From the NCBI RefSeq assembly GCF_010091925.1, contig NZ_WVID01000026.1:1-64000 (forward strand): a DNA stretch of 64,000 nucleotides, read 5' to 3'. Each line of letters begins with the position of its first letter. The first letter of the stretch is position 1. The notes beneath the pieces were generated by a model that saw only the letters and a program-made list of their open reading frames with translations, was not told where the DNA came from and did no database searches. Source of the DNA: Nostoc sp. B(2019) (GTDB taxonomy: Bacteria; Cyanobacteriota; Cyanobacteriia; Cyanobacteriales; Nostocaceae). Of the stretch, positions 44,616-54,338 are shown one piece after another. Position numbers and translations under genes: made by a program.

Positions 44616-47600
44616 ATGAGTCTTCTTGGAGGATATTACTTCAGGCCCAAAGAGCATCAGCAGTTGCAAGATGACCATGCCGGAGGTTCCCACAGGAAGA
44701 ATGACCCCCAAATCCCTATGTCAATGCTACAGTACCCGCTTTATGACTTTCTAGCAACCGTACCCAGCTGCTTAGAAACAAGTACTCTGGCAGTGGTGCT
44801 GGAGATTTTTGAGAAAGAGCAGTGCGATCGCTTAGTGGTAGTGAATCAACAGCAAAGCCCCATAGGTTTGCTGTATTCTGCCCGTTTAATACAAAAATTA
44901 TTAGCAGATGATGGTGATACATTTTTAAATTTACAGCAGTCACTCTCCACCCTAGGTCAAGCTCTAATTGACCCAATACAGACAATACCAGCTTCCAAGC
45001 ATATAGAGCAATTAAGTTGGTGGTTGCGTTACCAACAAGCCCAAAAACACCAGAATTTAGATTGGGCGTTAATTGACTCCGATGGCAAGTTTTTGGGGCT
45101 GGTAGATAACTTACGCTTGTTGCAATTGTTGGCTAAAGAGAGAGCCACAGGCTCATTTCCCCTCGGCTCAACCGCCCAAATGTCGCCTCAAGAGACACTC
45201 CAAGAGTATGATGCGGCTGTGACAACTCACTCGCGGGCGCGGGTGCAAAATGAACACAAGTCATTAGTACAGCTATTGGAAAGACTGCCTTGGCCTTTGA
45301 TGTTGCAAACGGGTACAGGCGAGGTAGTGGCGCAAAATCCAGCTTGGTGGCAGCAATTAGGAGTTTTAAAAGATCCAGAAGGAGTTAAGCAACAGGTTGA
45401 GGCAATACTTGCCCCCACCAAAGCCAAAAAAACAGAATACGCCACTCAAAAAGCAGTCAAAGTTCATCCCAATGGTAGAGGAGATGAGCTTGGTGATGAG
45501 GGACAACCGACGCCAAGTATACATCATCTAGAAGAACATCCCTTATCGTTCCAGAGTGAAGCAATACCTCAACCAGGCTTGCCAATCTCACAGTCTTACA
45601 ACCAGGAACAGCAAGCAGTTGTAGAGACTCCATTTAGTCGGTGCTTCTTGGATAGTCAGGTGGGTACTTGCACCTGCGTTGTCGAAGTTCAAAACGGTCA
45701 GGAGCGAATCTGGCAGTTTGCCAAAATCCCATTAGATAGTCCTGATCTGAAAGTCATGAATGCTGAGTCAGAGGTTTTTCTGGGCAATGCAGTGGCTTCT
45801 CAAATCGGGAGAGCCGCCCACGCGGCTAATTCCTCAGCACGGGCGACGCCCCGCTACGCTCATAGCACTGATTTATGGTTGGTGTTGGCTACTGATGTGA
45901 CTGAACAGCAGCAGCTTTGCAAAGAACTGGCTGCTAAAAATGCCGATTTAATTCAACTGAATCGGTTAAAAGATGAGTTTTTAGCTTGTATTAGTCATGA
46001 ACTGAAGACTCCGTTGACTGCCGTTTTGGGGTTATCAAGGTTGCTTGTAGATCAGCAATTGGGAGAACTCAACGAGCGTCAAGCCCGTTATGCGGGATTA
46101 ATTCATCAAAGTGGACGCCATTTGATGAGTGTGGTCAATGACATTTTGGATTTGACCCGCATGGAAACGGGACAGATGGATTTGACATTGACCCCAGTCA
46201 AAATTCGGGCTGTGTGCGATCGCGCCCTATCGGAAGCAACAGCTATCCACACTCAAACTACCAAATCATCAGCCGCCCAATCTGAAGCCCGTTCATCCAC
46301 TCCTCAATTCACTCTCTCCATTGAACTAGGCTTAGACCAGATCGTGGCAGATGAATTGCGCTTGCGCCAGATGCTAGTACATTTACTTTCTAATGCCTTT
46401 AAGTTCACTGAAATATCTGGCGAAATTGGGCTGCGGGTGAGTCGGTGGGAAGGATGGATTGCCTTTACCATCTGGGATACAGGTATTGGCATTCCCGAAC
46501 ACCAACAACATTTAATATTCCAAAAATTCCAACAATTAGAAAATCCTCTCACCCGCCAGTTTGAAGGCACAGGTCTGGGGCTAGTATTAACCCGGGCCCT
46601 GGCTCGCCTCCACGGAGGTGATGTCAGCTTCTTGTCTCGTGAAGGTAAAGGCAGCCAATTTACACTGCTCCTACCGCCCAGCCCTCCGAAAACAAGCTTT
46701 TCTGAGCCAGAGGTGGGAACTAGTGAAGACGGGGAGATACAGCCTAGAGGAATCCCTACAACAGCTCGTCAGCTTGTGAGTACGCCCTCACAGCATCACC
46801 CCACATCTTCGCAACGTTTGGTCTTGGTAGTCGAAGCAGTAGCCCGATATATCGAGGATTTGACCGAACAACTCAAAGGTTTAGGTTATCGGGTAGTCAT
46901 TGCGCGATCGGGAACAGAGGCAGTAGAAAAAGCTAGGCGCTTGCAACCAATAGCGATATTTTTGAACCCCTTGCTACCCTTGTTGTCAGGTTGGGATGTA
47001 CTGACCCTATTAAAATCTGATACTGCAACCCGTCATATCTCTGTAATTGTCACAGCGACGGGAGCCGAAAAGGAGCAAGCATTTGCTAACCGAGCCGATG
47101 GTTTTTTAAGCTTACCCGTCGAGCATCAAGTCTTAGCACCGATCCTAGAAAAATTATGTGCTACACCAGAAGTTCCTCAGCTAGGGTCAGATAGTAGCAA
47201 AATCATCCCTGCTAACACTCCACTACGAATTCTCAGGTTAGTGAATCCTGAGTTGGAATCGGTCAATCCCCACCCCTCACTTCGAGAACACCGAGTGATT
47301 GAAGTAGATGACTTAGATCAGGCAGAACTCTTAGCGCGAGTTTGGCAGTTCGATGTAGTTTTACTAGATGTAGAAGGTTCTGTCGCCCAAACTTACCTAC
47401 AAAAACTGATTGGACACTCACGTTTGGCAGCTCTACCGCTGGTTACTTGTGATGTCGCAACCACCTTGGCGGCCTCTCAGATACCGGGGTTATCTGTGTT
47501 TCCCTGTTTAACACCAATTGGCAACAACAATCGCGGCGGGAAAACAGATGCTTTATTATCAGTACTGCAAATTGCCTCTGGTATCTGCTGCCCTCCCAAT

Positions 47601-48143
47601 ATATTAGTGGTGGATTTGACAGTGTTGCGTGATTTACCGCAGGGAAGACGCAAGCAGGTAAAAGGTTATCGAGCAGAAAAAAATTGCTCAATCAGTAGTG
47701 AAACTGCGGAACGGGGATCTGAATGGTTTCAAGCCTTAATTCAGTACCTACAAACAGCAGGTTTTAAAGCCGCGATGGCTCGCTGTTGGGCAGAAGTGCT
47801 ACAACAAATTCGTCACCAAAGTGTTGACTTACTACTGATTTGCTTAGGAGAATCTGCCATTCATAAAGAGATGCTAAAAGCACTCAGAGCTTTGAAAGAT
47901 TTACCTTTCAAGTTACCACCAATTTTGGTACTCAACCAGCGATTAAATTGCACAGAGGTGATTTCTCAGTCTCAAGCTCATGAGCAAGTGGAAAAGCAGA
48001 GGAAGAATGGATTGGAATCTCTAGAAAGTGTTGTGAGCGCGATCGCTACCCAGGTACTACCGCGTTCGATATCAATGGAAGACTTATTAAACCAGATCAA
48101 TCAAGCTTTAGCTGCCAATGGTCAACATAATAAATGCGAATAA
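44616..48143 (+). CDS. CBS / histidine kinase / pseudo-receiver hybrid protein
   Basis: 1175 residues, no membrane helix. Two CBS-like motifs lie at about 40-175 (FEKEQCDRLVVVNQQQSPIGLL, DWALIDSDGKFLGLVD). A degenerate PAS-like segment (about 212-430) leads to HisKA with His461 (FLACISHELKTPL) and an intact HATPase (Asn593, DTGIGIP 621-627, GTGLGL). A C-terminal receiver-like domain (about 734-850) has Asn784 at the phospho-acceptor position and lacks the acidic pair, so it is a pseudo-receiver; a second degenerate receiver-like segment follows near 890-980. Divergent from kaiA, it may be clock-linked (inference). ATG 44718 is an alternative start. Confidence 0.85.
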   Translation: MSLLGGYYFRPKEHQQLQDDHAGGSHRKNDPQIPMSMLQYPLYDFLATVPSCLETSTLAVVLEIFEKEQCDRLVVVNQQQSPIGLLYSARLIQKLLADDGDTFLNLQQSLSTLGQALIDPIQTIPASKHIEQLSWWLRYQQAQKHQNLDWALIDSDGKFLGLVDNLRLLQLLAKERATGSFPLGSTAQMSPQETLQEYDAAVTTHSRARVQNEHKSLVQLLERLPWPLMLQTGTGEVVAQNPAWWQQLGVLKDPEGVKQQVEAILAPTKAKKTEYATQKAVKVHPNGRGDELGDEGQPTPSIHHLEEHPLSFQSEAIPQPGLPISQSYNQEQQAVVETPFSRCFLDSQVGTCTCVVEVQNGQERIWQFAKIPLDSPDLKVMNAESEVFLGNAVASQIGRAAHAANSSARATPRYAHSTDLWLVLATDVTEQQQLCKELAAKNADLIQLNRLKDEFLACISHELKTPLTAVLGLSRLLVDQQLGELNERQARYAGLIHQSGRHLMSVVNDILDLTRMETGQMDLTLTPVKIRAVCDRALSEATAIHTQTTKSSAAQSEARSSTPQFTLSIELGLDQIVADELRLRQMLVHLLSNAFKFTEISGEIGLRVSRWEGWIAFTIWDTGIGIPEHQQHLIFQKFQQLENPLTRQFEGTGLGLVLTRALARLHGGDVSFLSREGKGSQFTLLLPPSPPKTSFSEPEVGTSEDGEIQPRGIPTTARQLVSTPSQHHPTSSQRLVLVVEAVARYIEDLTEQLKGLGYRVVIARSGTEAVEKARRLQPIAIFLNPLLPLLSGWDVLTLLKSDTATRHISVIVTATGAEKEQAFANRADGFLSLPVEHQVLAPILEKLCATPEVPQLGSDSSKIIPANTPLRILRLVNPELESVNPHPSLREHRVIEVDDLDQAELLARVWQFDVVLLDVEGSVAQTYLQKLIGHSRLAALPLVTCDVATTLAASQIPGLSVFPCLTPIGNNNRGGKTDALLSVLQIASGICCPPNILVVDLTVLRDLPQGRRKQVKGYRAEKNCSISSETAERGSEWFQALIQYLQTAGFKAAMARCWAEVLQQIRHQSVDLLLICLGESAIHKEMLKALRALKDLPFKLPPILVLNQRLNCTEVISQSQAHEQVEKQRKNGLESLESVVSAIATQVLPRSISMEDLLNQINQALAANGQHNKCE
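45785..45870. repeat. Dispersed Nostoc repeat inside the kinase coding region
   Basis: AGCACGGGCGACGCCCCGCTAC (45836-45857, shortened here to its core) resembles the intergenic repeats at 2985-3001 and 5255-5271 (AGCACGGGCTAAACGCC, perfect inverse of each other). It is preceded by a GAGCCGCC...GCGGCT palindrome (45811-45826). It is translated in frame as a low-complexity linker just before the kinase domain. Confidence 0.6.
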
Positions 48144-48198
48144 TGTCATTAGTCATTGGTCATTGGTTTTTTACAAAGGACAAAAGACAAAAGACAAT

Positions 48199-50082
48199 TT
48201 AATGAATATCAAATGATATATCCATTTTTTCATTTTTCCTTTTCTTAAAAGGAACTCGAATCAGATTGTAAGCACCCTTGGTAGCTAAATTTTTGTAATC
48301 ATCTGGCTGTAAGTCCATTTTGAGAAACTTTTTCTGCTCAGCCAGAAGCAGTAACGAGGGTGGCTGTGGTGTTTTAGCTGTCTCGTCTTGAATGTGCTTG
48401 ACGACTTCTTGGGGAAATTTTAAATAATTCACGCGGGTTTGGCTGTAAAATGCCACACTAGGTTTTTTGAAGCCCATCATCACTAATTCTTCGTCTGGTT
48501 GTTTGGCTTGCAGTGCCATCACAGACAATTCTCTCAGAGGTAATTGACGCTCTCGATCAATAAAAAACATAGCAGGCGTCAAGACAATGATCAAAAATGC
48601 CACAAACCCCAGCAAATTAATACTGATAATATAATTCCAACGGCGATTCAGTAACAAACCTGCAACCAAGACAGCACAAACAAGCCAAATTACACCCCCT
48701 GTTATTGGTAAACCCGACTGTTGAATTAGTATACGGAAGTTAGGTATAGCCGGATCTCTACCTAATAATTGGCTTAAATTAAACATTCCTGTTGCCAGAA
48801 ATGATAAAAATATTACATTCACCCAACCACTTACTCGGAAAAAGGTGGAGTGGGAAAGAGGAGGAGTGGGAGAGGGAGGTAGAATTGTTTGCTTTGTCTC
48901 CGGATCTGGGAAAAAGTCGCTCCACAACAGCGCCACAAGGATAGCCGCTGCTGGCATTAAAGGCAACACGTAGCTAGGGAGTTTGGTGACAGCAATGCTG
49001 AAAAAGCCAAAGATCCCAGCAAACCAGAACCACGCAAATAAACCCAATTGCTCAGAGCGTTCCTGGAAACGCCAGTGCGATCGCTGCCAAAACTTTAGCC
49101 TAGCTACTGCGATCGGCAAATACACTGAGTATGGTGCAAATCCTAATAGCACCACTAGAAAGTAAAAATACCAGGGAGCTGAGTGATGATTAACAACGCC
49201 CGTAAAGCGTTCCAAATTATGATAACCAAAAAACGAGTTGATATAACCCCAGCCATTGCGCCAAGTCACTAACGCATACCAAGGCGCTGATAAACCGAAA
49301 ATAATCAAGATACCTATGAGGGGACGCATTTCTCGCAACACCTCCCGCAGCTTGCCCAAATAGAGCAAAAATACCGCAATAATTAACCCTGGTAAGACAA
49401 TTCCCACCGGGCCTTTGGCTAAAATTGCTGCTGCAATTAGCACATAACAAGTTAAGTACCACTTATTTGGGAATGGGGATCGAGAAAATTCCTCGCCAGT
49501 CCCTCCCTTCCCGGCATACCCCAGAAAGAAGCACAACAAAGCTGATGCCATGCATCCTGTGAGCAGCATATCTGAAACACCTGTTCTCCCCCAAATAATC
49601 ATTTCGGGATTGAGTGCCATGATAGCTGCTGCCATAAACGCTGTTAAGTAGCGGCGAGCAGGACGTGAAACTTTCTCTAATTGGTCTTGTTTTGCTAGAC
49701 ACCACTGAACAGTGTAAAAAGCCAAACTAATTACGCCCATCGCGGCGATCGCAGAGGGTAGACGCACCGCCCACTCATTTACGCCGATGATTGCATAAGC
49801 GATCGCCTGACACCAATAAATTAAAACAGGTTTATCAAAACGAGTCTCGCCATTGAAAAATGGCGTAATCCAATCACCTGTAACAAACATCTGACGCGAA
49901 GCTTCGGCAAACAGTGGCTCTGTTTCATCAATCAAGCCAATGCTGCCTAAATTCCACCCAAAAGCTACCCAACCAATTAAACTCAACCACAAAATTGCCA
50001 CAGTCACAGCAAGGGCTGGACGCTTTTCTAGATTGTTGAACCACTGCTCAACAGCGCTTTTAACACTCAATTTCAGCCTCAA
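48199..50082 (-). CDS. GT39/ArnT-type glycosyltransferase, integral membrane
   Basis: 627-residue membrane protein of the dolichyl-phosphate-mannose/ArnT glycosyltransferase (GT-C) superfamily with about eleven hydrophobic helices. The first periplasmic loop carries the conserved acidic motif IDETEPLFAEASRQM (residues about 53-67), then FDKPVLIYWCQA. These GT-C enzymes move a sugar from a polyprenyl phosphate to protein, lipid or glycan. The acceptor is unknown. A periplasmic C-terminal domain follows (about 500-627). No clear operon partner. Confidence 0.85.
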   Translation of the reverse strand: MRLKLSVKSAVEQWFNNLEKRPALAVTVAILWLSLIGWVAFGWNLGSIGLIDETEPLFAEASRQMFVTGDWITPFFNGETRFDKPVLIYWCQAIAYAIIGVNEWAVRLPSAIAAMGVISLAFYTVQWCLAKQDQLEKVSRPARRYLTAFMAAAIMALNPEMIIWGRTGVSDMLLTGCMASALLCFFLGYAGKGGTGEEFSRSPFPNKWYLTCYVLIAAAILAKGPVGIVLPGLIIAVFLLYLGKLREVLREMRPLIGILIIFGLSAPWYALVTWRNGWGYINSFFGYHNLERFTGVVNHHSAPWYFYFLVVLLGFAPYSVYLPIAVARLKFWQRSHWRFQERSEQLGLFAWFWFAGIFGFFSIAVTKLPSYVLPLMPAAAILVALLWSDFFPDPETKQTILPPSPTPPLSHSTFFRVSGWVNVIFLSFLATGMFNLSQLLGRDPAIPNFRILIQQSGLPITGGVIWLVCAVLVAGLLLNRRWNYIISINLLGFVAFLIIVLTPAMFFIDRERQLPLRELSVMALQAKQPDEELVMMGFKKPSVAFYSQTRVNYLKFPQEVVKHIQDETAKTPQPPSLLLLAEQKKFLKMDLQPDDYKNLATKGAYNLIRVPFKKRKNEKMDISFDIH

Positions 50083-50271
50083 TTAATCAATAGTCAACAA
50101 TCAGTTACCAGTTATCAGGGATCATTCTGCTGAGTCCTCCACTAATATAAGTGGCTAAACTCATGCCTGAAACCTTAGTAACTGTTCACTGGTTTAATAG
50201 TCGTTGGTTATTGATGTTTTGTTCTTCCTTCTTTGTGGGTTTTTCATTGGTTTTTGAATATGAACTACGAA

Positions 50272-50904
50272 CTAGGGACTCAGAACTAGTTGCCATTCTC
50301 TGTTTTGGGTGTTCCACTTAGGTGAAGGAGTTTCTCCCACAACATACGGCCCCCAGTAACGACGGGAACCATCTTGGGCAAAGGCAACTAAAATATCTCC
50401 CTTCAACAGCTTTAAGTTACCTTGAGGTAAGGATAGAATCAGCCCCTTTTCACCACCTTCTTTGGGAGCAAAATCCCAATGTGCTGGAACATCATAGTTA
50501 GCTTGTTTAGAAACTGCGTCTTTGACTCCTGACTGTCTTGCTAGTAGGGCTAGCCGCACGGGTTGATTGGTGAGATTGCTCATCCGCAAAGTCCCTAATC
50601 CCTTGGCTTTATCCGATAATTGATTACGAGCCAAGACAGGATGAGTATTTTCTCTAGTGCTATATTCTACTTGATTAGTTGGGATCGTCGCTGAAGTAGC
50701 TAGGGTGGCGGAGATCGCTTTTTCAGGCGGAACACTTACAGATGGAGTTCTCTCTAACTGTGAAGTCTTTGTTGGCGTTTGTGTAGATACATCGGGGTTT
50801 GCCGCCTCAAAAGATACGCTCACCTCAAAAAATCCCACCAGTAGCCCAAGCAATCCCAAGCAAAAAGCTGTAACACCAACGTTACGATACACTGAAAATC
50901 TCAT
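50272..50904 (-). CDS. Hypothetical exported or membrane-anchored protein
   Basis: 210 residues. One N-terminal hydrophobic helix (about 10-31, VTAFCLGLLGLLVGFFEVSVSF) is followed by a Thr/Ser/Pro-rich linker (about 36-90). A compact beta-rich C-terminal domain (LGTLRMSNLTNQPVRLALLARQS; DILVAFAQDGSRRYWGPYVVGETPSPKW) ends the protein. No family is named with confidence. A periplasmic location is likely. The promoter region carries two 13-bp direct repeats. Confidence 0.7.
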   Translation of the reverse strand: MRFSVYRNVGVTAFCLGLLGLLVGFFEVSVSFEAANPDVSTQTPTKTSQLERTPSVSVPPEKAISATLATSATIPTNQVEYSTRENTHPVLARNQLSDKAKGLGTLRMSNLTNQPVRLALLARQSGVKDAVSKQANYDVPAHWDFAPKEGGEKGLILSLPQGNLKLLKGDILVAFAQDGSRRYWGPYVVGETPSPKWNTQNREWQLVLSP

Positions 50905-51457
50905 ATTGATAGTCTTTAAAAATAAGTATTTTGTTTAGGCTTGACAAAATAGTAGCCTATTATCACAAAAGGCAATCAAAGAAAGTAGCCTATTATAGAT
51001 TCTCTTGAAATTCAGTTCTCAAATGTATCATAAACATCATTTTTAGTGGAAAACCTTTGGTGGAAATAATTCTATTGATGCTTGTCCCAAAAGGGATGTA
51101 GACATCCATTTGTTTGGGTATTAACCGTAGCTTTGGATCAAAAAATAAAATTTGATACAGAGTTGGCGAATTTTTATGTAGAAAAATCAGAATTTCAGTC
51201 AGACCACTAGCGATCGCAACAAGGCGTTCTCTGCCAAATCTTATAGATAACTCTACTAAGCTGTGAGATACTACAAGATGGGCAATTATTTTTAGGGGAT
51301 CTATACTCCCTTAACAAGAATTAAGATGTGTAAACTTTTTTGGACACTGGAAAACCAGGACATATTCACATACTAACAAAGAAGCTTATGCTAGAACCAA
51401 TATCCTCAATATAAGAATATTTCCAGATATCTTGACTTTTGCCCAGAAGTCTCACTG
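50905..51457. other. Divergent intergenic region (50905-51457)
   Basis: Contains the 13-bp direct repeats at 50951-50996, then AT-rich DNA with one HIP1-related GCGATCGC (51210-51217) and no evident gene. A small RNA could be encoded here, but no structured candidate stands out by eye. Confidence 0.5.
50951..50996. promoter_or_regulatory. Paired 13-bp direct repeats upstream of the 210-residue gene
   Basis: AGTAGCCTATTAT occurs perfectly at 50951-50963 and 50984-50996, 33 bp apart (about three helical turns), starting 47 bp before the gene start at 50904. Same-face spacing suggests cooperative regulator binding. Confidence 0.45.
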
Positions 51458-51790
51458 ATGCAAAACACTCGTCTCAACAACCTTTTCGATGCCATTGCTA
51501 GGCGTTTGGGGCAATGGTTTTTAAATCCCTGGCGGCGACTATCGCTGCTAATAATTAGTTTTTTGTTCGGTTTTTTTGTAGGAAACGCAGTTTCCACCAC
51601 AGCGGGTCAAAGGGGTTTCTTAGACATTGTAGTGGCTGCGTTTTTAGTGGTGTTGACAGAACTTACCAGCAGGATATTCTATAGTCGGGGCTTTTTGTCT
51701 AGGCGATCGCTTTGGGTAGACTCACTAAATTTCCTGAAAGTTGGTTTCATCTACAGCCTGTTTCTCGAAGCCTTTAAGCTGGGATCGTAG
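51458..51790 (+). CDS. ycf20: Ycf20/DUF565 family membrane protein
   Basis: 110-residue protein of the DUF565/Ycf20 family, conserved in cyanobacteria and plastids. Two to three hydrophobic segments (about 27-47, 56-75 and 88-104) follow the basic, amphipathic N-terminus RLNNLFDAIARRLGQWFLNPWRR. In plants Ycf20-like proteins affect non-photochemical quenching; the cyanobacterial role is unclear. It lies 51 bp before the glycerate kinase gene and may be co-transcribed. Confidence 0.87.
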   Translation: MQNTRLNNLFDAIARRLGQWFLNPWRRLSLLIISFLFGFFVGNAVSTTAGQRGFLDIVVAAFLVVLTELTSRIFYSRGFLSRRSLWVDSLNFLKVGFIYSLFLEAFKLGS

Positions 51791-51841
51791 GAAGAAGAGG
51801 GGGAGCAAAGGAGCAAGGGAGCAGGGGGAAACTCTAAATTG

Positions 51842-52909
51842 ATGAAGTGGTTTAAAGAGATTTTGACTGGAACAGAGGCACAAGAAACTTGGCAACAGGA
51901 AGCACGAAAAGCAGCGCTGACAGATAAGTTAAGGGCAAAAGCTTTTGGGATCACATCAGAAAATGTAGATGAAGTTATCCAAGCGCGATCGCATCTACTA
52001 AAATCTGTTTTGCCAGCTTTTAGCGAATTCTGCCAAACTACCCTCATGGTGCAACCCCAGGAAATGTTACAGGTGTTGTGGGACTTGTGGCTACCTTTGG
52101 GAATCAAACTAGCATCGCACCGCCAACAGTTGGAACGACCTCTAATTCAGGGGATTTTGGGAGCGCAAGGCACAGGTAAAACCACCATGTCCCAGGTTCT
52201 CACCTTGATTCTTCAACAGTTGGGATACCGGACTCTCAGTTTATCTTTAGATGACTTGTACAAAACTTATAGCGATCGCCTAGCTTTAATAAAGCAAGAT
52301 CCTCGCTTGATTTGGCGGGGGCCACCAGGAACCCACGATATAGACTTAGGCTTAAATTTACTAGATCAGATTCGCCAGTGGCAAAGTCCAGTTATAGTTC
52401 CCCGTTTTGATAAATCTGCTTATGGAGGTGCTGGCGATCGCACCACTCCAGAAATGATCACAGGTGTGGATATTGTACTGTTTGAAGGTTGGTTTGTGGG
52501 TATGCGACCAATTAACGCAGATTTATTTGATACTGCGCCGCCACCAATTATCACAGATGAAGATAGAACATTTGCCCGTAATATGAATTACCGCCTGCAC
52601 GAGTATCTACCACTGTGGGCGCGATTAGACAGCTTAATTTTGCTATATCCAACCGATTACCGCTGTTCCTTGGAGTGGCGTAAACAGGCGGAACACCAGA
52701 TGATTGCTGCTGGTAAATCGGGGATGGCTGACGCAGAGATAGAGCAATTTGTCAATTATTTTTGGCGATCGCTTCACCCAGAATTATTCATCAAGCCGTT
52801 GGTAAAAAATCCCACAGCGGTGGATTTAGTTATTGAGATTCAAGCTGATCATAGTTTTGGTGCAGTATATAGCGATGGGCTAGGCCCCACCGTAAGCGAT
52901 CGCACCTAA
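51842..52909 (+). CDS. D-glycerate 3-kinase
   Basis: 355-residue glycerate kinase of the plant/cyanobacterial class III type, phosphorylating glycerate to 3-phosphoglycerate in the last step of the photorespiratory pathway. The P-loop is GAQGTGKTT (about 108-116), with SLDDLYKTYSDR, RGPPGTHDIDLG and LFEGWFVGMRP as family motifs. Length and motifs match GLYK proteins. ATG 51842 is used. A strong intrinsic terminator follows the stop codon. Confidence 0.9.
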   Translation: MKWFKEILTGTEAQETWQQEARKAALTDKLRAKAFGITSENVDEVIQARSHLLKSVLPAFSEFCQTTLMVQPQEMLQVLWDLWLPLGIKLASHRQQLERPLIQGILGAQGTGKTTMSQVLTLILQQLGYRTLSLSLDDLYKTYSDRLALIKQDPRLIWRGPPGTHDIDLGLNLLDQIRQWQSPVIVPRFDKSAYGGAGDRTTPEMITGVDIVLFEGWFVGMRPINADLFDTAPPPIITDEDRTFARNMNYRLHEYLPLWARLDSLILLYPTDYRCSLEWRKQAEHQMIAAGKSGMADAEIEQFVNYFWRSLHPELFIKPLVKNPTAVDLVIEIQADHSFGAVYSDGLGPTVSDRT

Positions 52910-52933
52910 TATCAAATGAGGATTGAAATCAAA

Positions 52934-52976
52934 AATACAGGCAGAGTCTCAGATGCAACTCGCCTGTATTCTTTTT
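52934..52976 (+). terminator. Intrinsic terminator of the glycerate kinase gene
   Basis: AATACAGGC (52934-52942) pairs with GCCTGTATT (52962-52970), extended by GAGT (52944-52947) with ACTC (52958-52961), and followed by CTTTTT. It is a textbook hairpin plus T-run, 25 bases after the stop. Confidence 0.85.
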
Positions 52977-53025
52977 AAGAAGTCCGGTTTTTACCTTTCC
53001 CCTTTACCCTTTACCCTTCTTTAGA

Positions 53026-53877
53026 TTAAGCCAAATTTGAATCTGAGCCTTCCACAACCGGAAGCCCATCCGTCTCAACATCTAACTCTTCTCTACGAAG
53101 CGTTTCTTGCGCTTCAACCATTTCTTGATCTACCACTTTCTTGATTCTGACTTCTTCATGTACAAATGCTTCTTTGTGAATGTCAGCCGTCTCTTCGTAG
53201 ACTTCTATGCGTGCTACTTCACCTTCGCCGAAGTTAACACTACCAGGCGCAACCGCTTTTCCAGCGTCTACAGGAGTCACTCGTTCAATCACAACTCGTT
53301 CTTTTTCGATTGGTACTGAAACCCGTGCTGTTTCAGTTTCAATACGCTTACCAATCGCTACTTCTCCTGTCTTAGTGCGAGTTTTACTTGCAATCAGCCG
53401 TTCTTGATATAGTTTGAAGGTTTGATGATCTTGGTCATTGAGATCGTACAAAGACGGCTCTTGTTGGTAGTTGTAGGTATCGGCGTTGTAAGTGTTAGCA
53501 GTCGAAGATGCTGCGTCTAGAGATGTTGGGCGATATACTTGCCTTACCTGTTCTTCATAGTCACGATCAACCTCTTGGCGCTCGTTAAACTCAGGTAAAT
53601 TTTCCGCTTGCTCTTTAGTCATCCCCACAGCGTAAATGCGGTTGGAGTTCTGGTCAAACCGGGAACGTCCAACTGGTAATAATACTTTTTTGCCAAAAAT
53701 CCAGAAGCCTAAATCAACGACAAAATATCGGAAAAGACCTTCTTCATCTACTAAAACATCACTGACTGTACCAATCTTCTCATCCCTATCTGTATAGATA
53801 TCCATTCCCTTGATATCATTTTCATTAAAACTTTCATGATAGTTGGGATCGAAGTCTGCGATTTTTACAAGAGCCAT
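53026..53877 (-). CDS. PRC-barrel and DUF2382 domain protein
   Basis: 283-residue stress-type protein. An N-terminal PRC-barrel (about 15-90; DIYTDRDEKIGTVSDVLVDEEGLFRYFVVDLG) precedes a Tyr/Asn linker and the DUF2382 domain (about 150-265; LIASKTRTKTGEVAIGKRIETETARVSVPIEKERVVIERV). DUF2382 proteins are often induced by desiccation or stress, but their function is unknown. No membrane segment. ATG 53877 follows AGGAG at about ten bases. Next to the CsbD gene, with which it shares a stress theme. Confidence 0.9.
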   Translation of the reverse strand: MALVKIADFDPNYHESFNENDIKGMDIYTDRDEKIGTVSDVLVDEEGLFRYFVVDLGFWIFGKKVLLPVGRSRFDQNSNRIYAVGMTKEQAENLPEFNERQEVDRDYEEQVRQVYRPTSLDAASSTANTYNADTYNYQQEPSLYDLNDQDHQTFKLYQERLIASKTRTKTGEVAIGKRIETETARVSVPIEKERVVIERVTPVDAGKAVAPGSVNFGEGEVARIEVYEETADIHKEAFVHEEVRIKKVVDQEMVEAQETLRREELDVETDGLPVVEGSDSNLA

Positions 53878-54155
53878 AACATTTTTACTCCTACCTTGGT
53901 ACAATTTTTCGTGTCTTGAAGAACAGTCAAAGCCATTCGTACTTGATAATGAGCTACGCTAACCTAGTTCATATTTGTAAGAGGATATTTACTTTACCCT
54001 CTCTTAATTACGAATTACGAATTATTTAGTCATTGATTTACAAAATCAACCCCTTATAGAGTCCAATTAAGTCCAATAAAGGGGTCGATTTCACAACGGT
54101 TATCCAGCTTTTAACCGTGATTTATCTAGACTATGCTAGGAAAATTAGAATTTTA

Positions 54156-54338
54156 CTAGTCAATATTCTTCTTAACTTGATCTTTAACGTCTTCTACACC
54201 GTGACGTACTTGGCTTTCTGCTTGCTTAGCTTTGCCTTCGGCTTTATCTTCAGGGTCGCCAGTAACGTTTCCTAGTGCTTCTTGAGCCTTGCCTTCAACG
54301 TTTTTAGCAACAGCCTTTGCTCTATCTTCTATACTCAT
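54156..54338 (-). CDS. CsbD-family stress protein
   Basis: 60 residues, highly charged and helical, matching CsbD: MSIEDRAKAVAKNVEGKAQEALGNVTGDPEDKAEGKAKQAE. AAGGAG lies seven bases before ATG 54338, a very good ribosome-binding site. CsbD proteins accumulate in general stress, often sigma-B-like or osmotic. It sits 279 bp upstream of the PRC-barrel gene on the same strand. Confidence 0.92.
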   Translation of the reverse strand: MSIEDRAKAVAKNVEGKAQEALGNVTGDPEDKAEGKAKQAESQVRHGVEDVKDQVKKNID

